Source: Mnemiopsis leidyi (taxonomy: Eukaryota > Ctenophora > Tentaculata > Lobata > Bolinopsidae). From it: DNA of 29,864 nucleotides. This document shows, one piece after another, positions 10,001-22,000 of this stretch. The DNA lies in assembly GCA_000226015.1 (NCBI GenBank), contig JH152726.1, positions 43,001 to 72,864 of the forward strand, written 5' to 3'. Both the position numbers and the translations under genes were made by a program. The notes beneath the pieces were generated by a model. The model searched no databases and was not told the origin of the DNA. It saw only the letters and a program-made list of their open reading frames with translations. Every line of letters starts with the position of its first letter. Positions within the stretch are counted from its first letter, which is position 1.

Positions 10001-13000
10001 TAAAGGAATGAGCATTGAGCAAGCTCTAGTTACATAGTCCAAAGTTCTGTTTTCCAATGCTCTAATAAGCAAACATTTTGTCAGGTGTGCATATCTCCGG
10101 ATGCCGTGAGAAACACACTAAGTCTCATGAACTCTTGTGGAATGTACGATTACTCGGGAGAGTGGGCGGTGGAAGTCGGGCTACCCTCCAAGTCGGGAGT
10201 TGCTGGGTCGATATTTATAGTGATCCCGGGGGTCATGGGTTTCTGTGTGTGGAGCCCTCCTTTAGACGAGCTGGGTAACAGCTACAAGGGTGTCTTGTTC
10301 GCCAAGAAGCTTGTTGAGTTGTTCGCGTTTCACAGTTTTGACGGGGTGCTAGTCGACCAGACCAAGACAGATCCGCGCCTTCACCACGAGCGGGGAACCC
10401 AGGAGATCAACAACATAATCAGCGCAGCTCTGAGTAGTGACCTGGTGGAGCTTCACCGGTGTCTCGAGCTGGGGATGGACTTCAACCTCCCAAACTACGA
10501 TAGCAGGACACCTCTACATCTGGCAGTGTGCGCAGGCAACACCCCCGTCGTCAAGTACTTGATCAAGACGTGCGGGGTTGAGGTAAATCCTGTGGACCGT
10601 TGGAATAGTACTCCTCTAGATGATGCCATCAAGCTCGAACTTCACGACTTGGTCAAGTATTTGGAGCTGCAAGGAGCGGTCAGGGGGGCTGATGTGGCTA
10701 GAGGTTTTACCGGCATAAGCAAGGTACGATATGGAGATGTTTTGCAGAAGGAGCAGGATTTGTTTTGAAGTTTAGTGTGAGCATGATACCCTTTTTCTTT
10801 CTTTGGGATTCATTTTTATAGTCTACTTCACAGCGGATAAATCATAAGCCAATTGACAACAGGGAAAATCAGCGGAAGATAAACCGAAGAGAAGAAAGGG
10901 AGATAAGTGCAAGGTACAATGAGCAATTGTACGATATTGAAGAGGACTTTGACAAACCAGCGAAAACTGGTCGGCCGACTCGGCCGGCTGCTTTGGGCTG
11001 GTGTAACTGGTTGATATAAATTACAATTTACTCGCGACATATGCTGCATATTCCGGGCTTTTTTGTTTGAGTCAAATGTGATGCTGAACTAAATGCAAAG
11101 CAGTGACACTTGGCAGGGGTGTTTCATATAGTTTGAATAAATTTTAAAGGCTAATTTTCATAGTTAATCATTTCGTAACTTAGAATTTAAAAGACTAATC
11201 GCTTTTTTAGTTTAGGCATAAGGCAGAATTGACACCTTTTACAATATTTGATAAATAGCACTCACCAGGCGAGTTTCCTCGGCACATACTCTATTTCCAC
11301 TTTCGATTTCTTCGTTATCGTCTTCGTTAGAAACTTCTCTAAGGAGAAATCTTTTGTTCTCGTTAGAGTTTATGTGACTGCATGCAAAAGAACAGTAAAT
11401 TTACAGAATTTGAAATCCTACTACACCCTCTAAAATCAAATGCAAGTTTTAAACCCGTCTAAAATCACAGTCTTTTAATCGTACTTTGTGTCGGGTGAGA
11501 GGGTCTTAAACCGGATCGGACTGATTTTGCCGATAACACCAACTTCAGGCATGGAATGAAATCCGTTCCTGGAAAGATTACAAGTTACAACGCGGCTCAG
11601 TGATAATTGCTCATCAAGAACGTAAGATTGTGCGATTAACCTCTAGCTCTAATTTGATTTTAGTAGACATTGTTGATTGTTCGAAAGACGAAAGGACTAC
11701 TGCAGTACTGCTTACAATTGAAAATAACGATTTTGCTGTTAAGTTAAGAATCAGGATTGTTCATCGTAATTTGTACACAAATTGGGTGTGGCCGGTCAGC
11801 TGGTTGCATGTATATGTACGTAATAAAGCGCACCGTGCGGAGCATTTAAAAAAAGTCAGAATCGCGTAGCAGATCGATCGAATCGAAAGAGCGCGCGTCA
11901 TGCGCGCTCAATTAAATTGGACATACAGCGCGTAAATTAGGAAACCATTAGCATCGCGTTCCCAGTCAAGCGATTTTCGCGGCGGACCAGTTTTAGTACC
12001 AGATATGAAATGGCCAGTAACCGGTTGATTTACTTACCAATTAAAAACCAGTGAATAAAATAAGTTCATGTTAATCATAGGAACGATTCTCACTTGATTT
12101 CCCGCTCAATCTTCTCAATGTCCAGATGTTGGGGTGTAAAAGTTTTAAAAGGAGCGTTGTTGACAGAGTAGTGGTGTTGGAGACCGGCAGTTTCTTCCAC
12201 CTCCCTGTAGTTCACTCCATCAGCGTGTATCAGCATGTTTACACACATGATACGTAAGTCTGGAATCTGGAGACATTTTTCGTGACTTTTTTGACAAGGT
12301 ATTTTCAAGATTTTGCAGGATTTAGCTAAATTTTGCTCACTCATGTTTCAGTAGGGTTAAAATCTCTAGCTCTTCAACATAAAGTTATCTCAGATGAACT
12401 GTGACATAAACTAAACCGTTGTTACCTCGTGAAATACGTTAAGCTTAAGCAGATAAGAAGCGTCGGGACGTTTGCTGCCGTCATATTCCATACACAGATT
12501 TACAAGATCTTGTTGATGAGGCTCAAGGCTTGTTATGGCTTGTTTAACATCGTCGAGGGTAAAGACAGGAGAGTCTTTCGTTACTTTATACTCGCCTGTA
12601 TGTAAAGTGTGTGTTACGATTAGCAACGAATGGTAGTGTGATGTCTAAGATTATCACACGAGTGCCTAAGGCACGAGTGACGGTAATTCGTGATATCACA
12701 CGATCTATGAGTTTGCTAATTGTATTAGCAACTGACTTTTCAGCTTAAATTCATATAGTAAATTTAAGATCAGCTTTTATTGAACTTATCAGCTTTTGAA
12801 AATCGTTTCACCGTAAAAGTATTCGTCAATTGAGGCTGTTCTAATTGATTGTTTATCTTATTAAGGAGCACATGTTTGGCAGCTTAATCACGGGAGGTTG
12901 CTGATATGTCTTATTAAAATGTTGTGGAGAAGAACTTCGTTATATAAAATAAACTTTAGCCATTAGATCAATTTGTTGGCAAACGATTTCAACTTACTCA

Positions 13001-16000
13001 AATCACAAAGTATCTCCAAACACATGATTCCAAACGCGTAGACATCAACAGAGTGTGGCCGCTGAATCACCTTCGCTTGACTAACATCCGCTGAAACAGT
13101 GAATTTAGTGTGTGGCATATTTAGGTGGTGGTTTTTCCAGATTCATGTATTTGACAAGGATGTAATGAAGTACCACTCTACTTTGTTGCGAGATACATGT
13201 AATCTATTACTATATAATATATATGCAAGGGTGTATCTCGATACAGGGGCACAGTACAAAATAGGGAAATGCGATAAGCTGCACTCTACATCACAAGCTT
13301 GGTTTAGTAAGAAGACATATCATCGAGAAGAACAAGACTTTCAGAAATAAAAAAACACGTCAAGTCAACTTATGAAAAAACACATCAAGTCAACTTATGA
13401 AAAACACGTCAAGTCCAAAATGCTCACTCATACAGAGACAAAGTTGATAAAGCTGTGATTCGTCCGGCAGCATAATTAAAAAGAGTTTGATATACTTGAT
13501 TCAATGTCAAGGTTGAGCATGGCCTTCGACAAGGGCCGTGGACAAAGCTTGATTTTTGCCTGGAACCTGCTCCGACCTTTCTACGGTCTTTCACCTTTTT
13601 GCCTAAAGGTGTAAATTTATAATTTAAATGCGTCAAAAATTAAACGGGTGCATTCCTTTTTGTTGCTTAGTAACCACGATAAATTCCATGTAAGGATTCG
13701 TGTTTTACGATATAACTTCTTAAAAGCTCTAATAACTTCACAAAATACAATCTCCCTGATATCATATACTATCTATAGCAACGTCTTAACTCTGCGCTCA
13801 TGACAGAACAGCTTCATGATGGTCGTCGGGTCTCTAGGATGGGACTTAATTTGATGCATAACTAAGTCACATAATGGTGTCTCGAGTTTCATGAGGAGAA
13901 GTGAAGAATACCAGTCAGGAGAAACTGCAATAACTCTCTAACAGCATAAGTTACGTCAGGTGAGAAAAAATCCAGATATGATCAATAAATATCGAGCAAC
14001 GCTGTCATGTGTTAAAGAAAATTCGTGACCTGTCCACAAAATTTCTTCTTCAAACCGCTCGGAAATCCGGAAGATTACATTCCAAAGATTATTATCCCTC
14101 CAATCCCTTGGTCCCTAGTAATAAGTTCCGAGCTTACAGAGAAGAAGCCAGATACGATTAAAACTCTAATATTTGAGAAAGGTGTCATCTTCACATCCTC
14201 CGAACATCTTTTTACCCAAATTGTCCTAGTATCCCCTATTGAATCAAGAAAGACTTTTGGTGCACTGATATACAACGCTCCGAAAGCCTAGTCAAAAAGT
14301 AAACTTTTGGCCTTAGCATGAGCTTTTGGACACCCTGTACAGTCTAAGGGAGGGAACGAAAGAATAAGGAAATTTAAGGAAAATAATTTCCTGCGTTTAG
14401 ATTAGACACAAAGTCTAAAAATTCAACGAAAATTACTATTCAGTACCATTATTGAAATTTTATTACTAGGNNNNNNNNNNNNNNNNNNNNNNNNNNNNNN
14501 NNNNNNNNNNNNNNNNNNNNNNNNNNNNNNNNNNNNNNNNNNNNNNNNNNNNNNNNNNNNNNNNNNNNNNNNNNNNNNNNNNNNNNNNNNNNNNNNNNNN
14601 NNNNNNNNNNNNNNNNNNNNNNNNNNNNNNNNNNNNNNNNNNNNNNNNNNNNNNNNNNNNNNNNNNNNNNNNNNNNNNNNNNNNNNNNNNNNNNNNNNNN
14701 NNNNNNNNNNNNNNNNNNNNNNNNNNNNNNNNNNNNNNNNNNNNNNNNNNNNNNNNNNNNNNNNNNNNNNNNNNNNNNNNNNNNNNNNNNNNNNNNNNNN
14801 NNNNNNNNNNNNNNNNNNNNNNNNNNNNNNNNNNNNNNNNNNNNNNNNNNNNNNNNNNNNNNNNNNNNNNNNNNNNNNNNNNNNNNNNNNNNNNNNNNNN
14901 NNNNNNNNNNNNNNNNNNNNNNNNNNNNNNNNNNNNNNNNNNNNNNNNNNNNNNNNNNNNNNNNNNNNNNNNNNNNNNNNNNNNNNNNNNNNNNNNNNNN
15001 NNNNNNNNNNNNNNNNNNNNNNNNNNNNNNNNNNNNNNNNNNNNNNNNNNNNNNNNNNNNNNNNNNNNNNNNNNNNNNNNNNNNNNNNNNNNNNNNNNNN
15101 NNNNNNNNNNNNNNNNNNNNNNNNNNNNNNNNNNNNNNNNNNNNNNNNNNNNNNNNNNNNNNNNNNNNNNNNNNNNNNNNNNNNNNNNNNNNNNNNNNNN
15201 NNNNNNNNNNNNNNNNNNNNNNNNNNNNNNNNNNNNNNNNNNNNNNNNNNNNNNNNNNNNNNNNNNNNNNNNNNNNNNNNNNNNNNNNNNNNNGTGCACT
15301 GATATACAACGCTCCGAAAGCCTAGTCAAAAAGCAAACTTTTGGCCTTATCATGAGCTTTAGGACACTCTGTACAGTCGTCTAAGGAAGGGAACGATAGA
15401 ATAATGAAATTAAAGGAAAATAATTTCCTGTGTTTAGAATTAGACACAAAGTCTAAAAATTCAACGAAAAATTACTATTCAGTACCATTATTGAAATTTT
15501 CATTCAGGTAAATGGTTTTTCGCTTTTCAAAAGAAGAAACACGCAAAATAAATCCATTCATCCAAAAAATATAGCAGGATTGAAAAGCCATAGATATCAA
15601 AGTAGAATTTCCTGTAAAGTTGCAGTCAACAGTCGCTTTGTCTGATGATTAAGAGATGAACCGGTCCCCAGAGGTAACATGGCGTTTCGATAAGAATTTC
15701 GAAAAAATATCTCAGTTAAAGTACGTATAGTTTAAGTCAGGTATACCGTTCGCGATATTGTAAATTTTTTGTGATAAGATGAATCAGATTTGATCACATG
15801 AATCAGGAATCAGGGAAATAAACTTAGCTTGCTTAGTAAGTAACTAGTCTTTAGAAATTCATCAAGCTTAATTTAAATTTTAAGGTAAGCCTTTGGGTAA
15901 TCTGGTATACAGAGAACCGAAAGTCTTTAGAAAAAGTGACAATTTAGTGCCCCCTTATGGCACTCCCCTAGGCAGCGGGAGAAAAAGAATGAGGGAAATT

Positions 16001-19000
16001 AGTAAATTTTGCTGAAATAAATCCTTGTGTTTGAAGTTCAGTAGGAGATTCCTATTTAATACTGTAAGACTAAATCTTTTAGTCATGACAATGACCCAAC
16101 CATTTTGTTCAGGGCACAATATTACTCAGTTCACAGCCAATAAAATAACCTAGGCTAGGATTGAAACAGCTTCCGTATTCGTTAATACAAAGAAGAAAAA
16201 AGGGTTTCAGTTCAATTTTGCTCTTGTTTTTGGGATGCAGGACAGGAGGGCATAATGACTGAAGGGACATAGTTGTAGACTTCCAGATGTATTTACCAAT
16301 ACAGACCCCAGGTCGGGCAATATCACAGATGTGTCTTTAAAGGAGATTAACACAATGTTTAGGAAGGTGAAACTTGGCACTATACCGTACTGAACAACTT
16401 ATGTACACCAGAAAATCTTAAAATTTTGAGTATTTTTTCATCTAAATACGGATTTAAATAAATCACTTCCTGATGGTGAAAGGAGGTATTTGTTCATTAA
16501 CACATTAACATTGTTCATTAATTTAGCCCGTTACTTGATACTTACCTTACCTGAGTAGTTCATGTTTAACGTTAAGACTTTTCGTGACTGTTCTTGATGT
16601 AAAATAATTTCAAACACTTAACACCTCTGACCTCATTCTTCAAAAATTAACGCTCAATCTTTTAAATGTGGCTGATTCTCGTAACAGTTAGGCTGATGGA
16701 TAAAAACCGTAGCGTTTGCTTTATGCACATTACATTTTACATAAATATTCGATTGACATCAGGAATTAGAAGCTACACACAGTTGATTGAATGAGGTGAT
16801 CAACAAGTGATGCACATAGCAATCAACAATGTTCTTACTTGTAATGGGCAATGAGAACAATGGGCTGATGACAGATGAGCTAATCATACCATTGTTATAT
16901 GGTGAATGTATAGTTTGTACAATATACGTACAGTCGCACTGATTAGTGTACACAGTTATAGTTTATACTTGTTGTATTTGTCGGAGTACAATCATACTGC
17001 TCGACAATACTGAGCTCAGTACAGTATAGTAAGTTATAGTAAGGCGTGTCTAGTAGGCCAGGATCGTGACCCTTAAAAGCGGGAGAGGGAATGTTACTAA
17101 AAATAGATTGTTGTGAATTTATGAGTTTTTGTACAATGTAATGCAAATTGCACATAGCGTACAAACTTGTACACGGTAACTATACAGGTGTACACAACAA
17201 TGAAAATGTACAGCTTGTACACAAAAGTGTACATGCATCAGTATATTGTATTGGACGTGTGAATTTTAATTGAATGTTTGATCATGTACTGAAAGAGGAA
17301 TGCAGATCGAACAAAAATGTTTGGTCTTGAAGCGTGTTACCAGACCTGCTAGATCGTTAGTACGAAGATAAAGGAATGGAAAATGGAAAACCAAATTTTT
17401 CCCAAATAAGGGATAGAAAGGATTGGCTATCCAGCCCCCCATTTTGGTGTACTGTGGTATCTAAAATTCAACGTGCTGTAACGCTCTGAGAGTTCTGCAC
17501 TAATCAAGATATCAAATCACTAGCTTATTTGATGAGATAAGAGGGAGTGTCCATCCCAAGTATTGACGTCAAATCAAGAGATAAGAGGGGAAGATCGGTT
17601 AATGAAAGTATCGAAAGTCAAAGATCAAAGTTTTCTATTGCAGTTACATCTCGTAAAAAAAGTTGCAGCCATTAAAAAGCTGGTTATCAAGAATAGAAGT
17701 AATCATATGATTTACAGATTTCACCAGTTCCCAAAAGCAAGACATTTAGAATCAAGTAGAAGTTACAATCAAGTAGAAGTTCCAATCATTTAGATTTTAG
17801 AAGTTCCAATCATGTATAAAATGAGAGTGTGTCTTACCAGATTCTCTTTTGTAAAACAGATCTGAGGGTATTGGCGGGTAAGGAACATTGTACTGTTGAA
17901 TTGAAGGAGTTGTCAAATAGTTGCTAGTTTTTAGTTGATAGCTGCTTGCTGTTAGTTAATGGTTGTTAGTTGATCGATTATATCCGATCACACAATTCCC
18001 TAACTATCCTGAATTGTTATGATAAACGCTTTATTTCCCGTCCTTCACAGTCATACTAATACTTCATCTTATTTTACACACTTAAATTTGAACATCAGCG
18101 CACAGCATCAAATTATTAAATTGCATTTCAAACTTTCGTCCATATCATGAACAAATTTGATTCTACATTGAAAATTTGATGCGCAGCATGCACTAGTTTG
18201 ACACAAGGACATAGATCAAAACTCTTGCGGATTTTAGTAAGATAGGGTAAGATACCTTTGCACAATGCAGAGAACACGTTTGCTGCGCAACGTAAACACG
18301 TTTCTGGACATAAATAGTTAATACCCCAGATAGCATTAACAAACATCCGATAATCATGCGACTTACAGGGAAAGTCAAATTTCGGGCGTCACCAATAAAT
18401 CCCCCCTCTTGACTACGTCCCTGCACATGGCCTCCGTAACTTCACCAAATCAACAGAATATGCCAAATCCCTTTATCGATGTTTACATAATTTCTTTGAT
18501 AAAATTCTAAAAGAGAATTATACTAAAACCGCATTACGCTTAATCGCGGAGACTGCCTTAAAACACCTAAATGTTTTTCGAGCAGCGATCATTGACGTAC
18601 TGAGCTAACACTCTAATGGGTTGACATTTAATCATCTACTTAGTGCAAACAGCCAAGGTGCAGCAGTACTCAGTGGTGAGGGTAAATACTCAGGATGTAG
18701 GTAACACTGTGAAGTACATGATGGTGTACATCAGTGCCGGGAGAGGGTTTTTGGGTCCCTTGTGCCAGCACCTTGTTCTGAGGGGTCTCCTTGCCGCGGG
18801 ACTGTTTGGTTGTTGCCCCTGGAGTTGAAGTCAACACTCCATCAACCGCCGCTAGTCGTCTTCTAGCCGCTCATATCATGAGTGTATGAATAATAAACCT
18901 CTGCCACGGACAGTGGAACATCAAACAAAACCAGCCAAGGGGAACTGGTAAAAGCTCTCTCAGAAATTGCATTGAACAAAAAGCCACATATCAGATAAAA

Positions 19001-22000
19001 CCATGCTTTATCCCCGAGGATCACCTAGCAGGACCGTAAGCAAAATTCGGTAATAGCTCCTCGTAGTTCACTACCACTATTCCGGAAGTGTGTTTCGACA
19101 CCTGACTCCCAATGGGTTCTAGTAGTCCTCCGATGACGGATCACTATGGTAGATGTCCTTCGGGACATCACCGATCCACCAGGGCCATAACCATGTTATG
19201 TTCTTCGGAAGTATCAACCTGGCAAACTACAAGTCCAGCCGGGTCTGGTCTATGTCTGCAATCCGGAGAAGCTCCATGAGACGTTAGCCACAAGGCGGAC
19301 GTAGCCTCTTTGTCAAAGTGAGTGCCCAGTGCCCACAGCCTAAAAACGGTAGTGTACATGAAGTACATGGTAGTGAACATGAAGTACATGATGGTGTACG
19401 TGAAGTAAATGGTAGTATACATGAAGTACATGGTAGACGGTAGTGTACATAAACTTCCCAACAAAACTAATTAATTAATACAGCCCACACAGAACTTAGT
19501 GGTAAGAGCTCGCTGTTAATTTTAAGTGTAGTTAGCAATTCTGAAGTACATCCTTGAACCCAACTCTCACTACTAGAGAGTTATACTACTAACAACAGCA
19601 CCATCTTGGAACAGTCAGCTTGCAGCTGCAAGGTTGTAACTACAATACAGTGGTATACCGTACTATAGCACTCTACTTGGTGGCGAGTATAACAGTATTC
19701 ATGTCGGAAAAGTTTGAACATAAACCCAGAAAACTGGGTTTAGCCTTTTCTTAAAGTTTTGAAAAATATTGCATAATGACACAGTACAACTGTATCTTAA
19801 ATTACTTTCTCTTACAAATACAATTATGTATCGTTCGAAAGGAAATTTCATTCTAGATATTACAAAAGTGCAAAGCATGTTATTTTGCGCCATCTAACAA
19901 TTATGAATAAGAGTGGATACAATATAATAGTTAAATGTAATATCGATACGACATATGTTACTGACTGCTAGGTGATGTAAACAGTCAGATGTTGATGGTT
20001 TTTGGCAGGATGATTTGATAAACCTAATTGTTAAATCAACTTCGTACAATGGTAGCAGTTGCCAAGCAGGTTTCACACAATTTCACAGTGTTGCCTAACC
20101 CCTACCGCGGTAACGTAATTAATTGCACGCCGATACACACACAATACATAAAACACGATGTACTTCTTCTTGAGGAAGTAGTGTACATCGGTAGCCAACT
20201 CACAAAACAAGTGATATCTGATCCACTGGTTCGAACTAGCACAAACTTAGAATATATATTCCCTAAAGTATTTAGCTCGACAAGCTCCACATTAGGGCGC
20301 TGGCAAGTGTGCCAGCAGTGATAGCGAAAGTTTGCTGGCGCGTCAGGTCTTTAGAAAACAAAAACGCAACACCGACGCGTCAATACATTCAAACCGTATT
20401 TTCAGTTTTGGGGAAAGGCAGGTACAAATGGAAATAGATTTGCGAATTTTTGGACTTGAGTATTTTTGTTTCACGTGACACGTTTTCCCTTGTTTTTTGG
20501 CCATTTCAGAGTATAGACTTAATATCTTAAATGTAGAAGTAAACTACTCTTTGAAATTTGAGTAGACCTCTCAATATACGATTTAGAAGTTAGTAACTGA
20601 TTTTTAATCATTCTCTTACACCATTACAATTTCAATCTTATATATCAGATATTTTAAAAGTTATTAATGAGAGCCAATAAATAAAAATTTTGCATATTCA
20701 AGTCCGGATGAGGTCTTATAAAGACTAATATTACATTAATTGTCTAACAAGCATTGAGTAATTGATCTTTATTCTTTAGAAGATAAGACTTAATTTAAGC
20801 TCTGATCTATATCGCTAAACTAATGAATTGGCTCTAATTACTCTATTCCCCATGGAATAGACATGATCTAATGGACTTCATTTCTTAATCTGGAAAATTC
20901 TGCAATTCTAACGGGTTAAATTCTGTACCAGCAGCAAAACAACAGAAAGAAGAATACGAGGTAGGGGATTAGTGTACACTGTTGCATTAGTGTATAAACT
21001 ATAAGATGTATACAGTATACAGTGAATACAGTATATAGTGCAGTGTACACAATGTATATAATGTATATGATAGCAAGTCCGTGCAGGAGAATTGTTATCC
21101 AGGCTACCGTCAATGATTGTGCTATAACCCCGATTGTTGACCCAAAAAGACTTGAATTCTGTACCATTACCCCGTTGGTTATTGGAGTCAAACACAACGA
21201 TGGTCCGTCAGGCTGAGAACTGAACGAAGATATCAGACAGACAGTGAGATTCCAAATAACAAAACTCAGAAAAGTAGAACAACGCATTTTAATTTGATTT
21301 GCCTGAAAGTGTATTTGATCTTGGAGAAGCGGGTGACATCCAGCAGACCAGTCATGTTACTGGGAGCCAGAGGGAAAGTGTAAAAGATGGCAGATTGGAT
21401 TTTATCAGGAGAAGTTGCAGGTCTACGTCTCCTACATAATATTCCTGATTACAAGATACACCCTCACTCCCCAGACACTCCTGTGATATTCCTGATTACA
21501 AGATACACCCTCACCCCCCAGACACTCCACATCCTTCCCTCGCAGCACATTGTAGGGAAGCAGGAAATATCAGTCAACAGTAGCAGAGAGACAGAGGTAG
21601 CAGATAGACAGAGGTAGCAGAGAGACAGAGGTTCAGGGGAGGGGTTCCCGCACGGAATTCCGACTTTGACGGAATTCCGACTAGCACTGAATTCCGACTT
21701 AAGTTAACAAAATTTGCGCACTGAATTCCAACTTGCACTGAATTCCGAAGGGGTGCACGGAATTCCGACTCGGGAGATTGATGATAAATTTTCTATTGAT
21801 ATTCATTGAAATAAATCATAATTTTATAATCAACAACATCATAACTCTCAAAATCGTCAACGATCCTCTTCAGCTTCTCATCGTAGTCAGTCCACTTTCT
21901 CGCTCGAGGGGGAGGGGACCGTCTCAACAAGTGTTGAGTTATCTTGACGTCTGTTAGATTCTGTTCTTTCTTCAGGCAGTCGAGGAATCTCCGGATTTTA

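Noticed and set aside
10078..10278. 66-codon plus-strand frame
   Set aside because: Out-of-frame shadow of GLS exon 3.
10828..11049. Hydrophobic minus-strand frame
   Set aside because: Shadow of the charged plus-strand frame at 10822-11019, with no family resemblance.
14449..15353. Two long minus-strand frames
   Set aside because: They consist almost wholly of N from the assembly gap.
18128..18426. Two overlapping Cys-containing minus-strand frames
   Set aside because: Cysteine spacing fits no zinc motif and no acceptor or donor matches NRBP phases.
20028..20321. 97-codon plus-strand frame
   Set aside because: No motif or splice support; overlaps an equally open antisense frame, as expected by chance.
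21022..21287. Overlapping open frames rich in Tyr/Ile/His on both strands
   Set aside because: Produced by the GTATAC/GTACAC word cluster, not by coding sequence.
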